Source: Paenibacillus sp. P25
GTDB lineage: Bacteria > Bacillota > Bacilli > Paenibacillales > NBRC-103111
Length of the DNA stretch: 64,000 nt
Assembly: GCA_024704175.1 (NCBI GenBank)
Contig: CP085629.1
Span: forward strand, 310,001-374,000
Direction: 5' to 3'
Both the position numbers and the translations under genes were made by a program. This document shows positions 42,752-54,218 of the stretch, in pieces. Every line of letters begins with the position of its first letter. Position 1 is the stretch's first letter. The notes under the pieces are model-generated. The model was not told where the DNA came from. It made no database searches and saw only the letters and a list, made by a program, of their open reading frames with translations.

Positions 42752-43652
42752 GGGACTATCAGGCCAGCGCGACCGACAAGATGATTGCTGTTTTGATCTA
42801 TACTCTTTTTGCCTTGTTTGCGCTTATTTGCGTATACCCGTTTTACTCTATCGTCATTAATACCATTAGTGCCAATGATATCAGTGCCAAAGGTGAAATT
42901 ATATTTTTCCCCGGCAAATCCATTTCCAGAACTACCTGGATGTGTTTAAAATACCGGGATTGTGGAATGCCGCCGCGGTATCTTTGGAAAGAACCTTGAT
43001 AGGAACAGCCTTGACGGTAGGGGCTTCCGCCTTCTTGGGATTTATGTTCACCCAGGAGGATATGTGGAGAAGAAAGTTCTGGTATCGCTTTACGATTGTA
43101 ACCATGTATTTTAATGCCGGAATTATTCCCTGGTATCTGACCATGAGATCCCTGCATTTGACCAACAATTTTCTTGCCTATATTTTGCCGACCATCGTAG
43201 TCCCGTTCTTCGTCATTCTGGTAAAGACCTTTGTGGAATCGACGCCAAAGGAATTGCAGCAGGCGGCAAGCATCGATGGGGCCGGGACCATGACCATCTT
43301 TTTCAGGGTCATACTGCCCATTAGCAAACCGATACTGGCTACGGTTGCCATATTCGCGGCGGTGGATCAGTGGAATTCCTTTCAGGATACGTTGTTGCTG
43401 GTCACTGACAGCAAACTGTATACTTTGCAGTTTATTTTATACAACTATATTAATCAGGCCAGTTCATTATCCACCATGGTCAACCTGCAAAACGCCGGTT
43501 CAACCGCCATGGCGAGTCTGGCAACAAAGCAAACCACCACTTCCATCCGTATGACCGTGACGATTATTGTGGTTATCCCCATATTGCTGGTTTATCCGAT
43601 CTTCCAGAGGTTTTTTGTAAAGGGGATTATGATAGGCGCAGTCAAAGGCTAA
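42748..43652 (+). CDS. ABC sugar transporter permease, YtcP type, frameshifted
   Basis: About 301 residues, translationally coupled by the ATGA overlap. Frame break near 42920 between IIFFPGK and NYLDVFKIPGLWN. EAA loop QQAASIDGAGTMTIF and C-terminal FQRFFVKGIMIGAVKG. Partner of the preceding permease. Confidence 0.88.
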
Positions 43653-43695
43653 CTTGAACCATTAGAACAAATTAACAGTATGAGGGGGATTGTCG

Positions 43696-45450
43696 ATGAG
43701 CAAGAGGAGTAAAACCGTAAAAAAATCGATGCTGGTCTTGTGTGCTTGCTTTCTTCAGGCGGCTGTAATATTGTCCGGTTGTGAAAGCGCATCCCAACAG
43801 ACGGATACACCGGTCGCGGGAACAGCGATAGATCATAGTAAGCCGCTGACCATTACCGTATTCGACAATGCGGCAAATTACCAAGGCGAGCAGACGGGGT
43901 GGTATGGAAAGCTTCTTAAAGACAAGTTCAATCTTACATTGAATATTCTTTCTCCGCAGGTCGCCGGCGATCAGTTATACAAGACAAGATCGGCGGCAGG
44001 AGATTTGGGCGACCTCCTGATCATTGATAACAGCCAGTTGGAAGAATTGATTCCGGCGGGTCTTGTTATGGATATCACGGATAAGGTGAAGAATACGAAG
44101 TACTTGTCAAAATATATGGATAATCATTTCAAGCCTTTCAATGCGGCATTTGATAAGGTGAATCCGAACGGCAAGATTTATGGATTGCCGACGTTTGAAG
44201 CGGATACTTCGCCAACGACATTCTCGGAAGAAATCCCTTACTCCAGCCCCATCATGCCGTGGGATTATTACAAGGGAGTAGGGGCTCCACAGCTGAACAA
44301 TCTGACCGATCTTCTGAACGTACTGAAGAAAATGCAGGAGAAATACCCCAAGACTCCGGACGGTAAACCGATTGTTCCGATCACCCTGTGGAAGGATTGG
44401 GACAATAACGGCGGTATGGAAAATGTGCGCTGGCTCAGCAACTGGTACGGCTATGAGCGACCGAACGGAATCACTACTTTACAGTTGAATGCCAAGGGCG
44501 ACATGGTTCCGCTCATCGATGACAACAGTATGTACAAGAAGATTCTGCAGTTTTATTTTACCGCCAATCAGATGGGGCTGGTTGACCCCGACTCGGCTTC
44601 CCAGGATTGGAACAAAGTAGCTGAGAAGCTGACCAACAAGCAGGTGCTGCTCTTGTGGTACTCATGGCAAAGAGGGTTCTACAATTCCATTGAAAGAGGC
44701 AAGAACGGCGACGGCAATGTAGCTATTCCGATCGCGGACACGCATATCATACAGAACAGCGATGCTTATTATGGCAACGGAAGAGTATTCGCTCTCGGTT
44801 CCAAAGCCAAGGATCCTGCAAGGATCATGGAATTCCTGGATTGGCTCGTTTCTCCCGAAGGAATGCGCTACTATACGAATGGAATTGAAGGCTTCAATTA
44901 CGAAAAGACGGCGGACGGCAAGTTTAAGCTGACCGAAGTAGGACAAACGGCCTTCCAGAAAAATACGCCGGTTCCGGCCCAGTACGGCGGCGGCGGCTAC
45001 CAGGACGGACAGAGCAAGATCAACAGCATGATCATGAGCGATTTTGTCAAAGATCCGGATACGGGAGAATTCTATAACAACAACTACTGGAATGCAACGA
45101 TTGAAGCTAACAAGACAGCGCTGACGATCGATTGGCAGAAAACATATAATGCAACGAACGCAACGGACTACTATCTGAAAAATCATATGATCGATATCGT
45201 ACCCAATATCAATACAAGCCTCGGAACCGATTCATCAGATATTAAAAACAAACGCGACCAGATATCGAACTATGTGAAGAGCACCTCCTGGAAAATGGTA
45301 TTCGCCAAGAATCAAGCGGAATTCGACCAGTTGTGGGCCAAGATGAAGATCGATGTGGCAGGCTTCGGCTGGAATGATGTAATTGCCGTGGATAAGGCAA
45401 AAGCTCAGAAGATCGTGAAAATGCGTGCCGATGCGTCAGCTAACAAGTAA
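43696..45450 (+). CDS. ABC sugar transporter lipoprotein, intact
   Basis: 584 residues from ATG 43696, preceded by GAGGGGGA; a TTG two codons upstream is less well placed. Lipobox ILSGC, lipid Cys29. Completes the permease-permease-binding protein operon. Contains DGKPIVPITLWKDWDNNGG and PARIMEFLDWLVSPEG. Presumably takes up products of the neighbouring lyases; inference only. Confidence 0.92.
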   Translation: MSKRSKTVKKSMLVLCACFLQAAVILSGCESASQQTDTPVAGTAIDHSKPLTITVFDNAANYQGEQTGWYGKLLKDKFNLTLNILSPQVAGDQLYKTRSAAGDLGDLLIIDNSQLEELIPAGLVMDITDKVKNTKYLSKYMDNHFKPFNAAFDKVNPNGKIYGLPTFEADTSPTTFSEEIPYSSPIMPWDYYKGVGAPQLNNLTDLLNVLKKMQEKYPKTPDGKPIVPITLWKDWDNNGGMENVRWLSNWYGYERPNGITTLQLNAKGDMVPLIDDNSMYKKILQFYFTANQMGLVDPDSASQDWNKVAEKLTNKQVLLLWYSWQRGFYNSIERGKNGDGNVAIPIADTHIIQNSDAYYGNGRVFALGSKAKDPARIMEFLDWLVSPEGMRYYTNGIEGFNYEKTADGKFKLTEVGQTAFQKNTPVPAQYGGGGYQDGQSKINSMIMSDFVKDPDTGEFYNNNYWNATIEANKTALTIDWQKTYNATNATDYYLKNHMIDIVPNINTSLGTDSSDIKNKRDQISNYVKSTSWKMVFAKNQAEFDQLWAKMKIDVAGFGWNDVIAVDKAKAQKIVKMRADASANK

Positions 45451-45470
45451 AATGATAGGGGATACGAACC

Positions 45471-46995
45471 ATGCTTCGATTAGTAAAGGTTGAAACCGGG
45501 ATGGTTCAAGGATTGCCTGCAGCCGACCCCCGGATCACGAGCTTCAAGGGGATACCGTTCGCCGCTCCACCCGTAGGCGAGAACCGCTGGCGTGCCCCGC
45601 GGCCTGCGAAAGCCTGGGAAGGTGTGCTCAAAGCGTACGAATTCGCTCCGATCTCTATGCAGGTGCGGCAAGAGATCGACGAAAGCAACATCTATACCCG
45701 GGAATGGGCCGTGGATCCGGACATCGCCATGGACGAGGACTGCCTCTACCTGAACGTATGGACGCCGGCCAAGCGTACCGATGAAAAACTGCCGGTCTAT
45801 GTATGGTATTTTGGCGGAGGGTCGCAGGTTGGCCACACGGCTGAAATGGAATTCGACGGCGAACGCATTGCCAGACGGGGCGTTGTAGTGGTCACCATCA
45901 ACTATCGTCTCAATGTATTCGGGTTTTTATGCCATCCCGAAATTACGGCGGAAGCGCCGGAAGCGCCAGCCAACTTCGGCCATCTTGACCAGCAGGCGGC
46001 TACCCGATGGGTCAAGCGCAATATTGCGGCTTTTGGCGGCGACCCCGACAACATGACCATCGGCGGACAGTCCGCCGGCGGCGGAAGCGTCATGAGCCAG
46101 CTCGTTTCGCCTCAGAACGAAGGGCTGTTTCAGAGGGCGATTATTCAAAGCGGGATCTTTACGAAGCTTTACCCGGGAAAACATATGCCGGGGTTTCATA
46201 GTCTACTTAGGGATGCCGAGCAGGGCGGGGTGAAGTTTTTTGAGTATCTCGGCGTATCCTCGCTTGCGGAAGCCCGGCGACTGGATGCGGTCTATCTCCG
46301 CGACAAGGCTGTAGAGTATCGGGGATTTTGGGGCACTGTCGCAGATCAGGTGTTCAACACGGGGAACCCGTTTGAATTGTTCCTGCAAAATAAGCGCTGG
46401 ATGGTACCGGTAATGTTCGGCCATACGTCTTCGGAGTTTTTCAGCGTTCCGCAGGTTGACACGCAAGACGACTTCAAGATGATGGCGCGCAGACATGTTC
46501 GGGGACGATGCCGATACGTTTCTGAAGCTTTGTCAGTCGACCGGGATCGAGGAGAGCAAGAAGAAAGCTTCGGTGAGCGGCATCGAATACGCGATCCGCA
46601 TTGCCGCGGAGGCCAATGCCGTAACCGGGGCGGATACCCCTTTATACTATTATCGTTTCGATGCGGAAATACCGGGTTGGGATAACCCGGGAACCTTCCA
46701 TTCGGTGGATCTCTGGTTTTTCTTTGAAACGCTTGCTAAATGCTGGAGACCGTTTGTCGGCAAACATTACGATTTGGCCCGCCAGATGTGCAATTACTGG
46801 GCGAACTTCATCCGTTCCGGGGACCCGAACGGACAAGATGCTACGGGAGAGGAACTGCCGCGATGGGAGCCTTATACACCCGAAGCACCGTATGCAATGC
46901 GGTTTGCGGATCGGGCCGAGTTTTCTAGGGAACAACCGAGTGAAATCATGAAGTTTCTGGTGCAGCAATATTTCAAGAAGAATGTAGGGGCTTAA
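45471..46995 (+). CDS. Type-B carboxylesterase, frameshifted
   Basis: About 508 residues, no signal peptide. Alpha/beta-hydrolase of the carboxylesterase/para-nitrobenzyl-esterase class: FKGIPFAAPPVG at the N-terminus, DEDCLYLNVWTP, nucleophile Ser201 in GGQSAGGGS, and the late catalytic His in TFHSVDLWFFF. The oxyanion motif is FGGGS where HGGG is usual. One frame break near 46490 joins KMMAR to MFGDDADTF. It lies 20 bases after the binding-protein gene, so it is likely in the same operon and could remove acetyl, methyl or feruloyl groups from imported oligosaccharides. Confidence 0.87.
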
Positions 46996-47019
46996 ATCTC
47001 AAACGATCGGGGAAAGAAC

Positions 47020-48754
47020 ATGGAAGTGAACAAATACAGATCCAAAGCATTACTCCTTTCATTCCTATCGACTGCCATTGTCTTATCTGCGTGCAGCGGA
47101 TCAAACGGATCGGCGGATACCGGGCAGGGCAAGGCTTCCAAGGCTGAAACGGGGAGCAATGCAATTAGCGATGCAAAAGGAACAAATGCGGAGCCGTTAG
47201 GCAAATATGATCCGCCGATCGAAGTATCCTTCATCCGAAATCTCAGCGACGTCGTAGAAAACAATGTGCTGGGCGTTCTGAAGGGCGAGACGTTTGAAGA
47301 CAACCGCTGGACCCGCTTATATAAGGATCAACTGGGCATCAACATTAAAAATAAATGGGTCGTCAAAGGAAACGATACTTCAGAGCAGTATTTGCAGAAA
47401 TTGAATGTAACTTTAGCTTCAGGCGATTTGCCGGACGTGATTACAGTAAACGCAACTCAATTGAAGCAATTAGCCGACTCCGGCCAGATCGAAGATATGA
47501 CGGCTTTATATCAGCAATACGCTTCCCCGCTAACCAAAGAGATCTTGTCGCAGGAGGGCTCGAGCCCGTTCGACGCCGCCACCATCGACGGCAAACTGAT
47601 GGCCATCCCGCAGGTGGACTCTTCGCTCGAGCGTGCCATGTTTATTTGGATTCGTACGGATTGGCTGCAGAAGCTCGGATTACAGCCCCCGAAAACCATG
47701 GCTGATGTGCAGGCGATCTCAAAGACTTTCGCGGAAAACGACCCGGACGGCAACGGTAAAAAAGATACGTTCGGCCTCGGGGCAACGAAAGACCTGTGGG
47801 GCGGGGCCATGGGGCTCGAAGGGTTCATGGCCGGATATAAAGCCTATCCAAGAATGTGGGTGGCGGATGCATCCGGTAAGCTCGTATACGGCGGCGTTCA
47901 GCCGGAAATCAAGAAAGCGCTTCAAGCTTTGCAGACGATGTTTAAGAACGGAGAGCTGGATCAGGAATTCGGCATTAAAGACGGAGGCAAGGTTTCCGAG
48001 CAAATCGCCGCCGGGAAGATCGGCATGGAATACGGCGAACAATGGAATTCCATCTGGCCGCTGCAGCTGAACCGCAACAATGACCCGAAAGCGCAGTGGC
48101 GGGCGTATCCGATTGTTTCGGAGTCGGGAGAAACGCCTAAAGTGCCTCTTAAATTCAGTACGACCAAGTTCTTTGCCGTGAAAAAGGGAGTCAAGCATCC
48201 CGAGGCGGTTATCAAAATGTTCAATCTGCATTTGGAGAAAAACTTCGGCAAGACCGCGGAATTTGACAAATACTATGCGCCGCCTGAGGCAGAGAGCGTG
48301 TGGCGGCCTTTCTCCGGTACAGCCGGCTCCCGTAAAGAAAAACGTGGAGGCGTTCCGAGCCATTGACGCGGCCCGCAAATCCGGGGATTTTTCCAAACTG
48401 CAAGGAGAGCCCAAAACCATCCAAGGGAAGATCGAAGCTTATAACTCGGGATCGAAGGAAGGGTTTGCGCTGTGGGGCTGGGAGCGAATTTACGGTCCGG
48501 AAGGCTCCGAGGGCGTGGTCGACCAGTACGATAAAAACAACCAGTTCCTTATGGATAAGTTCGTCGGAGCGCCGACCCCTACGATGGTTGAGCGAAAATC
48601 CACCCTGGAGAAGCTGCAGAACGAGACCTATACCAAAATCATCATGGGGGCTTCCGCCGATGAATTCGATAAGTTCGTGCAGGACTGGACTAAGCTCGGC
48701 GGAGAGCAAATTACCAAAGAAGTAAACGACTGGTATGCATCGAAGAAGAAGTAG
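47020..48754 (+). CDS. ABC sugar transporter lipoprotein, frameshifted
   Basis: About 577 residues. ATG 47020 follows GGGGAAAG. Lipobox VLSAC, lipid Cys25. Ca-loop-like DPDGNGKKDTFGL is present. A frame break near 48320 joins SVWRPFSG to PVKKNVEAFRAID. It precedes its permeases, unlike the 43696 operon. Ends 21 bases before the permease start. Confidence 0.88.
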
Positions 48755-48775
48755 TTAGCAGGCGGGAGGATGGAT

Positions 48776-49679
48776 ATGATAACGAGGAAACGGCTGAGAG
48801 AGCTTCCCCTGCATCTGATGATATTGCCCGGCTTGGTCCTGATTGTACTCTTCTCCTATGTGCCCATGGCCGGGATTATCATCGCATTTCAGAAGTTTAT
48901 ACCGGCGAAGGGACTCTTCGGCGACCAGCGTTGGGTCGGGTTGGACAATTTCAGATATGTGTGGAATTTGCCGAGCTTTAAACAGGTTCTCTGGAATACC
49001 TTTTTTATTTCAAGCCTTAAGCTGATTCTAGGCCTGATCGTACCGATCGCTATCGCTATTCTGCTCAACGAATTGAAGAATGAAGCGGTCAAAAGAAGCG
49101 TGCAAACGATCATCTACTTGCCTTACTTCCTTTCCTGGGTCGTGCTTAGCGGAATCTTAATCGATATCCTGTCTCCCTCCACCGGCATTGTCAACGGATT
49201 ACTCAGTGCTCTAGGTATGAAAAAGATTTTCTTCCTCGGGGACAATCATTGGTTTCCGTTTACGCTGATCTTGTCCGATATTTGGAAGAACTTCGGATAC
49301 GGAACGATCGTTTACTTGGCCGCCATTACCGGAATCGATCCCGGTCTGTATGAATCTGCGACCATCGACGGCGCGAGCCGCTGGAACAAGATGTGGCATA
49401 TCACCTTGCCCGGAATGCGCATGGTAATCGTACTCTTATCCGTTCTAAGCTTGGGGCAGTCTGCTGAATGCAGGATTCGATCAAGTATTCAATTTGTACA
49501 GTCCTCAGGTTTATCAAAGCGGGGACATTCTGGATACGTTTGTGTATCGGCTCGGATTGCTGGACGCCCAATATGGTGTGGCAACGGCGGTCGGGCTATT
49601 CAAATCGCTCGTATCGCTGATCTTGATTTCCGGTTCGTATTGGGTCGCATACCGGTTTGCAAAATATAGAATTTTCTAG
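48776..49679 (+). CDS. ABC sugar transporter permease, LplB type, frameshifted
   Basis: About 301 residues. ATGs at 48770 and 48776 are both in frame; the second has better spacing from GGGAGGA. Helix 1 HLMILPGLVLIVLFSYVPMAG, VGLDNFRYVW, EAA loop YESATIDGASRW. A frame break near 49460 separates VLLSVLSLGQ from the C-terminal part (NLYSPQVYQSGDI). Confidence 0.88.
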
Positions 49680-49693
49680 AAGGAGAGAAAGCC

Positions 49694-50617
49694 GTGGCAC
49701 ATCCCTCATCGGCCGGACTTGTTTCAAACGGAATGAGCGGGGCGTCCCGCAAGCGCATGGACCCGTTTTCCGTTCTGAACACTTTCTTTCTCATCTTGAT
49801 CTCGTTCGTCTGCGTGCTGCCCTTAATCCATATTATCGCCGTTTCGTTCAGTTCAAGCACTGCGGCGGCGGCAGGCCATGTGAAGCTTTGGCCGGTCGAT
49901 TTCACCTTGGCCTCCTACGGCTATACGGCAAGCCGGGAAGCGTTCTGGCGTTCCATGCTGGTTTCCTTGGAGCGCATTGCGATAGGGACGCCGTTAAACC
50001 TATTATTAACCATTTTGGTCGCTTATCCTTTGTCCAAAGAACCGGGAGCGTTCCGTTTTCGCATCGTCTATGCGTGGATTTTCTTTATTCCGATGCTGTT
50101 TCACGGCGGCTTGATCCCTTGGTATACGACCATCAAACAGTACAATCTGCTTGATTCGATCTGGGCGCTGATTTTGCCGGGTGCGGTGCCTGTTTTCAGT
50201 ATCGTGCTGCTGCTCAATTTTTTCCGGGAGGTGCCGAAAGAACTGGAGGAGGCGGCCACCATGGACGGAGCAGGCCACTGGACAACACTCTGGAAAATTT
50301 ATGTGCCGATATCGAAGCCCGCGCTGGCCACACTTGCTTTATTTTCCATGGTGGAGCATTGGAACAGCTGGTTTGACGGGTCGCTGCTGATGGGAGATCC
50401 GGCCCATTACCCGCTGCAGAGCTATATCCAAACGATCGTCATTCAGCAGAATTTGACGAATATGTCCCGCGACGAAGCATTGAATATGGCTCTGATTTCC
50501 GACCGAACGCTGAAAGCATCGCAAATTTTCCTCGGCTCTCTTCCGATTATTGCGGTGTATCCGTTTTTGCAAAAGTATTTTGTAAAAGGTATTGTTCTTG
50601 GCAGTGTGAAGGGTTGA
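49694..50617 (+). CDS. ABC sugar transporter permease, YtcP type
   Basis: 307 residues, intact. The GTG start at 49694 follows AGGAGAG. Six helices, EAA loop EEAATMDGAGHWTTL, C-terminal LQKYFVKGIVLGSVKG. Partner of the preceding permease; the kinase gene follows 28 bases later, so transport and regulation are likely co-transcribed. Confidence 0.92.
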   Translation: MAHPSSAGLVSNGMSGASRKRMDPFSVLNTFFLILISFVCVLPLIHIIAVSFSSSTAAAAGHVKLWPVDFTLASYGYTASREAFWRSMLVSLERIAIGTPLNLLLTILVAYPLSKEPGAFRFRIVYAWIFFIPMLFHGGLIPWYTTIKQYNLLDSIWALILPGAVPVFSIVLLLNFFREVPKELEEAATMDGAGHWTTLWKIYVPISKPALATLALFSMVEHWNSWFDGSLLMGDPAHYPLQSYIQTIVIQQNLTNMSRDEALNMALISDRTLKASQIFLGSLPIIAVYPFLQKYFVKGIVLGSVKG

Positions 50618-50645
50618 TAATGGAAGAAAATGCTGGAGGTTCGCT

Positions 50646-52403
50646 TTGTTCAAACGTCAGCCTTTCTCCTTGCGAAATACCATTTTCCTTCGGTCGCTCA
50701 TCACGTTCCTATTGATCATGCTGCCCATCATTTCGCTTGGCGTCTACTTGTATCAATGGATTGTCCAGACGGCAAGCGAAGACATTTCCAAAACGGCCGT
50801 TTCCCAGATCACGTTCTACCTGACCGATCTCGAGAACGAGATCGAGCGAATGAAGCTGCTGCAGTTCGGTATCTTGGAAGACGAGGTTCTCAATGAATTG
50901 ACGCTCACGTGGAATTCCATGGATGCCTATAAGCGCACGGAAAAAATCAATACGTTATGGAAACGGCTCAATGCGATTCAAAACAGCAGCATGTATATTA
51001 AAAATGTGAGCGCCAACATCTTTCCGATTGCAAAATCCATTTCATCCGCGAACGGGACTCGCGATTTCGACCCCGCTCTCTATAACCGGAATCGCCCAAA
51101 GTCGGACGACCGAAACATTCAGGTTATCGAGTGGAATGGAGGGGTATTCTTAACCGCCTCAAAACAAGGGGCCGCCAAGGAGAATCAGCCTTTATTCGTA
51201 ATTGAAATCGAGCTGGATACGGATAAGCTTCGGGAGGCATTAAGTCATCTCAATACTTATGCCGGAAGCGGTACCGTGTTGTTCTCGAGTAAAACCGGCG
51301 ACATTCTTGCAGGCAGCACCACGGAGCCGCTGCAGGAAAATATGACCGATCTCGTTCGACAAATCAGCCGGCCGCCGTTCACGCAAACAGGAACCTACGA
51401 GATCCCGGGAAGCCGCTACTATACGGCATACGCCAGCTCGAAGTACCTGAATATGTCCATTATCCGATTCATTCCCGAGCAAATCATCAAGAAGCCGCTG
51501 GACAAGTTTTATGCTTGGGCATGGCTGTTTATATTCGTCGCCGTTGTCATTATTGCCGTGTATGCCTTCTCCACCTATCAATTTATTCATAAGCCGTTGT
51601 TAACGCTTGTTAAGAGTTTTCGGCGCATGGAAGGCGGGGATCTTGGTTTTGCCATCGTCCACGAATCCAAAGACGAGTTCGGATACTTGTACGGACGATT
51701 TAACCAAATGATCGCGAATCTGCGTTCGTTGATCGATCAAGTCTATAGGCAAAAAATTATGACCCAGCGTGCCGAGCTGAAGCAGCTTCAATCGCAGATT
51801 AATCCGCATTTCTTATACAACAGCTTTTTTACTCTAAGCACGATGGCGAAGACGGGAGATTTGGAACGCATTGAGGACTTCACGACCCAGCTCGGCGAAT
51901 ATTTTCAGTTTGTGACCAGAAACGCTTCAGACGAAGTAACGCTGAAACAAGAAGTTCACCATGCAAGGATGTATACGGAAATTCAGGAGCTTCGCTTTTC
52001 CCGGAGAATCCGGGTGCAGTTCGACTCCCTCCCGAGGGAAATCGAACAGGTCTCTGTTCCCCGGCTGATTGTTCAGCCCATTATTGAAAACGCCTTCGAA
52101 CACAGCTTGGAGAAAATGAAACAAAACGGACGGATTGTCATTCGCTTCGAAATCCATGAGACGGACATCCGGATCGTGGTGGAAGACAACGGGGAAAGCT
52201 TGACGGACCTATCCTTGCAGCGTATTTCGGAAACCCTGGATAACGATGATGATCATACGGAGACGACAGGTTTGGTCAATATTCACCGGCGCATGAAGAT
52301 TACGTTTGGCGAAGAATACGGACTGCGGGTAAGCCGAAGCGAGCTCGGGGGACTGAAGGTAGTTCTTTGTTTTCCTCTTACAGGTGGTGATGTTCGTGAT
52401 TAG
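50646..52403 (+). CDS. YesM-type sensor histidine kinase, intact
   Basis: 585 residues. TTG start at 50646 decided by TGGAGG 7 bases upstream. Helix 1 (SLITFLLIMLPIISLGVYLY), Cache-like sensor, helix 2 (AWAWLFIFVAVVIIAVYAF), HAMP, His_kinase box with phospho-acceptor His388 in INPHFLYNSFF, HATPase with IENAFEHSLE and EDNG. Overlaps the response-regulator start by a few bases. A complete system controlling the adjacent transporter is the likely role. Confidence 0.92.
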   Translation: MFKRQPFSLRNTIFLRSLITFLLIMLPIISLGVYLYQWIVQTASEDISKTAVSQITFYLTDLENEIERMKLLQFGILEDEVLNELTLTWNSMDAYKRTEKINTLWKRLNAIQNSSMYIKNVSANIFPIAKSISSANGTRDFDPALYNRNRPKSDDRNIQVIEWNGGVFLTASKQGAAKENQPLFVIEIELDTDKLREALSHLNTYAGSGTVLFSSKTGDILAGSTTEPLQENMTDLVRQISRPPFTQTGTYEIPGSRYYTAYASSKYLNMSIIRFIPEQIIKKPLDKFYAWAWLFIFVAVVIIAVYAFSTYQFIHKPLLTLVKSFRRMEGGDLGFAIVHESKDEFGYLYGRFNQMIANLRSLIDQVYRQKIMTQRAELKQLQSQINPHFLYNSFFTLSTMAKTGDLERIEDFTTQLGEYFQFVTRNASDEVTLKQEVHHARMYTEIQELRFSRRIRVQFDSLPREIEQVSVPRLIVQPIIENAFEHSLEKMKQNGRIVIRFEIHETDIRIVVEDNGESLTDLSLQRISETLDNDDDHTETTGLVNIHRRMKITFGEEYGLRVSRSELGGLKVVLCFPLTGGDVRD

Positions 52404-54019
52404 ATTGCTGATCGTCGATGATGAAGAAATTATAACGGAAGGACTTTTTGAAGTACTGAAGCAATTGAATCTTGGCCTCGATCTGTACAAAGCCTATTCC
52501 GGAGAAGAAGCACTCGACCTGATGAATCGGACAAGGGTGGACATCGTGCTCTCCGATATTCGGATGCCCGGCATGGATGGCCTGGAGCTCATGAATAACA
52601 TTCGGAGTCGTTGGCCGCATTGCAAAATCGTGTTTTTGACCGGGTACAACGACTTTGATTATGTTTATCAGGCGATCCAAACCCCGGGGGTGAGCTATCT
52701 CCTTAAAAGTGAAGGATACGATAAGATCATCAAGACGGTAACCGGTGCCATTACGGAACTGGAAAACAGCTTGAAATTCCATGATCTGGTCAAGCAATCC
52801 AGAGAAAAACTGACCACGCTTGAAACGCTTGCCCAAGGCAACTATTTCCGGTATTTGCTGCTTGGGGGGCGAGCCGCGGAGCAGCTGGAGCTCGATTTCG
52901 GCCATTTGGGCATTACGCTTGATCCCACGCTTCCCGTGCTTGTCGCGCTTGGCGATCTGCAGCGTACGTACGCCATGCATCAATCGTTTGCCGAAAGACA
53001 GGAGTCCGCGCTGGCCGTTAAATTTTTGGCGGAGTCATTCCTCGCTGAACGGACCGAAAGTCTTGGAGTGATCGACCGTTACGGCGATCTGGTCTGGCTC
53101 ATCCAGCCGCAGCTTGGCGACGGAAGGGATGCAAGCGACGCCTATTCCCGCACGTTAACGTTTCTGGAAGGGCAATTCGAGCTGATCCAGCAAGCTACCA
53201 AAGACTCTTTGGGCCTGACCTTTGCCATCACGCTCTGCGCCGAGCCTTGCGGGTGGAATCAGCTTTCCGCTGTTTACGACCGGATAAGAAGCCAGCAAGC
53301 ATATGCGGGCAGGCGACGGCGCTCTGATGGTGCAGACGGTCCATATGGCAACGATGGAGACGGCGGCCCTATCACGATCGCTGAGGGAAAAGGCCGAGGC
53401 TTTGGCCGCCCATCTGGAAGGCGGAAGGAAAGAAGGATTTCTCGTTGTGCTGGAGGAACTGGCCGCGCTCGCTTTCGACGATCATCGAAATGGGCCGCCC
53501 TTCCTCCTGGAGCTCTATTATACGATCGCACTCTTGCTATTATCCTACATCAATCGGTGGGAGCTGCATGATAAGGTCGAAACCAAAGGTCTCATGCAGA
53601 GAGACATGCATGCTTCCTGGAAAGAAAGCTTCGATTATTTGAAAAAGATTGCGGAGTCTTTGTTCGATCTCCGATTGAGCGGCGAAAAAAACAGGGCGGC
53701 CGCAGCGATCGGGAAGGTCCGTTCCTATATCGAGGAACATATCGGAGAGGATCTGTCGCTCGTGCGCTTAGCCGGTGTGATCCATTTCAACCCCTCTTAT
53801 TTGTCGCGGCTGTTCAAACAGGAGAGCGGCGTCAATCTATCCGAGTATATCGATGAAGTGCGGATGGAAAAAGCCAAGGAATTGCTCAAACAAGACGAAC
53901 TGAGGATTGCTGAGGTGGGCGCACGGCTGGGGTATGAAACCCACCATTCCTTTACCCGGTTCTTCAAAAAATTAACCGGCGTGACACCGCTTGAGTATCG
54001 GGAAAGCTTAAGAAATTAA
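52396..54019 (+). CDS. YesN-type AraC response regulator, frameshifted
   Basis: About 541 residues. GTG 52396 is favoured (AGGTGGTG just upstream); in-frame GTG 52384 and ATG 52390 are alternatives. Receiver domain with phospho-acceptor Asp54 in VLSDIRMPGMDG, a long linker region, and a C-terminal AraC domain (LSLVRLAGVIHFNPSYLSRLF; EVGARLGYETHHSFTRFFKKLTG). One frame break near 53297 in the linker. Cognate partner of the kinase it overlaps. Confidence 0.9.
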
Positions 54020-54126
54020 GCGAACTTGCGATGATGTCAAGCAGGGAAAGACGGCGGTATCGGATCATGAAACAATTAGGCAATCACATCTAGACCGAAT
54101 CGGCCGCGATAGCCAAGGAATGAAAG

Positions 54127-54167
54127 ACGCCGCCAAAGCCACGGGGAATGTGGAATGACGGCGTTTT
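54127..54167 (+). terminator. Probable terminator between convergent genes
   Basis: ACGCCG pairs with CGGCGT, enclosing a smaller CCAC/GTGG hairpin, and is followed by TTTT. It lies between the response regulator (+) and the SLH gene (-) in a 199-base gap. Confidence 0.6.
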
Positions 54168-54218
54168 AAGCTATGCAAATCCATCGGTGGATGGAATATG
54201 TCTTCCCGATATTAGACG

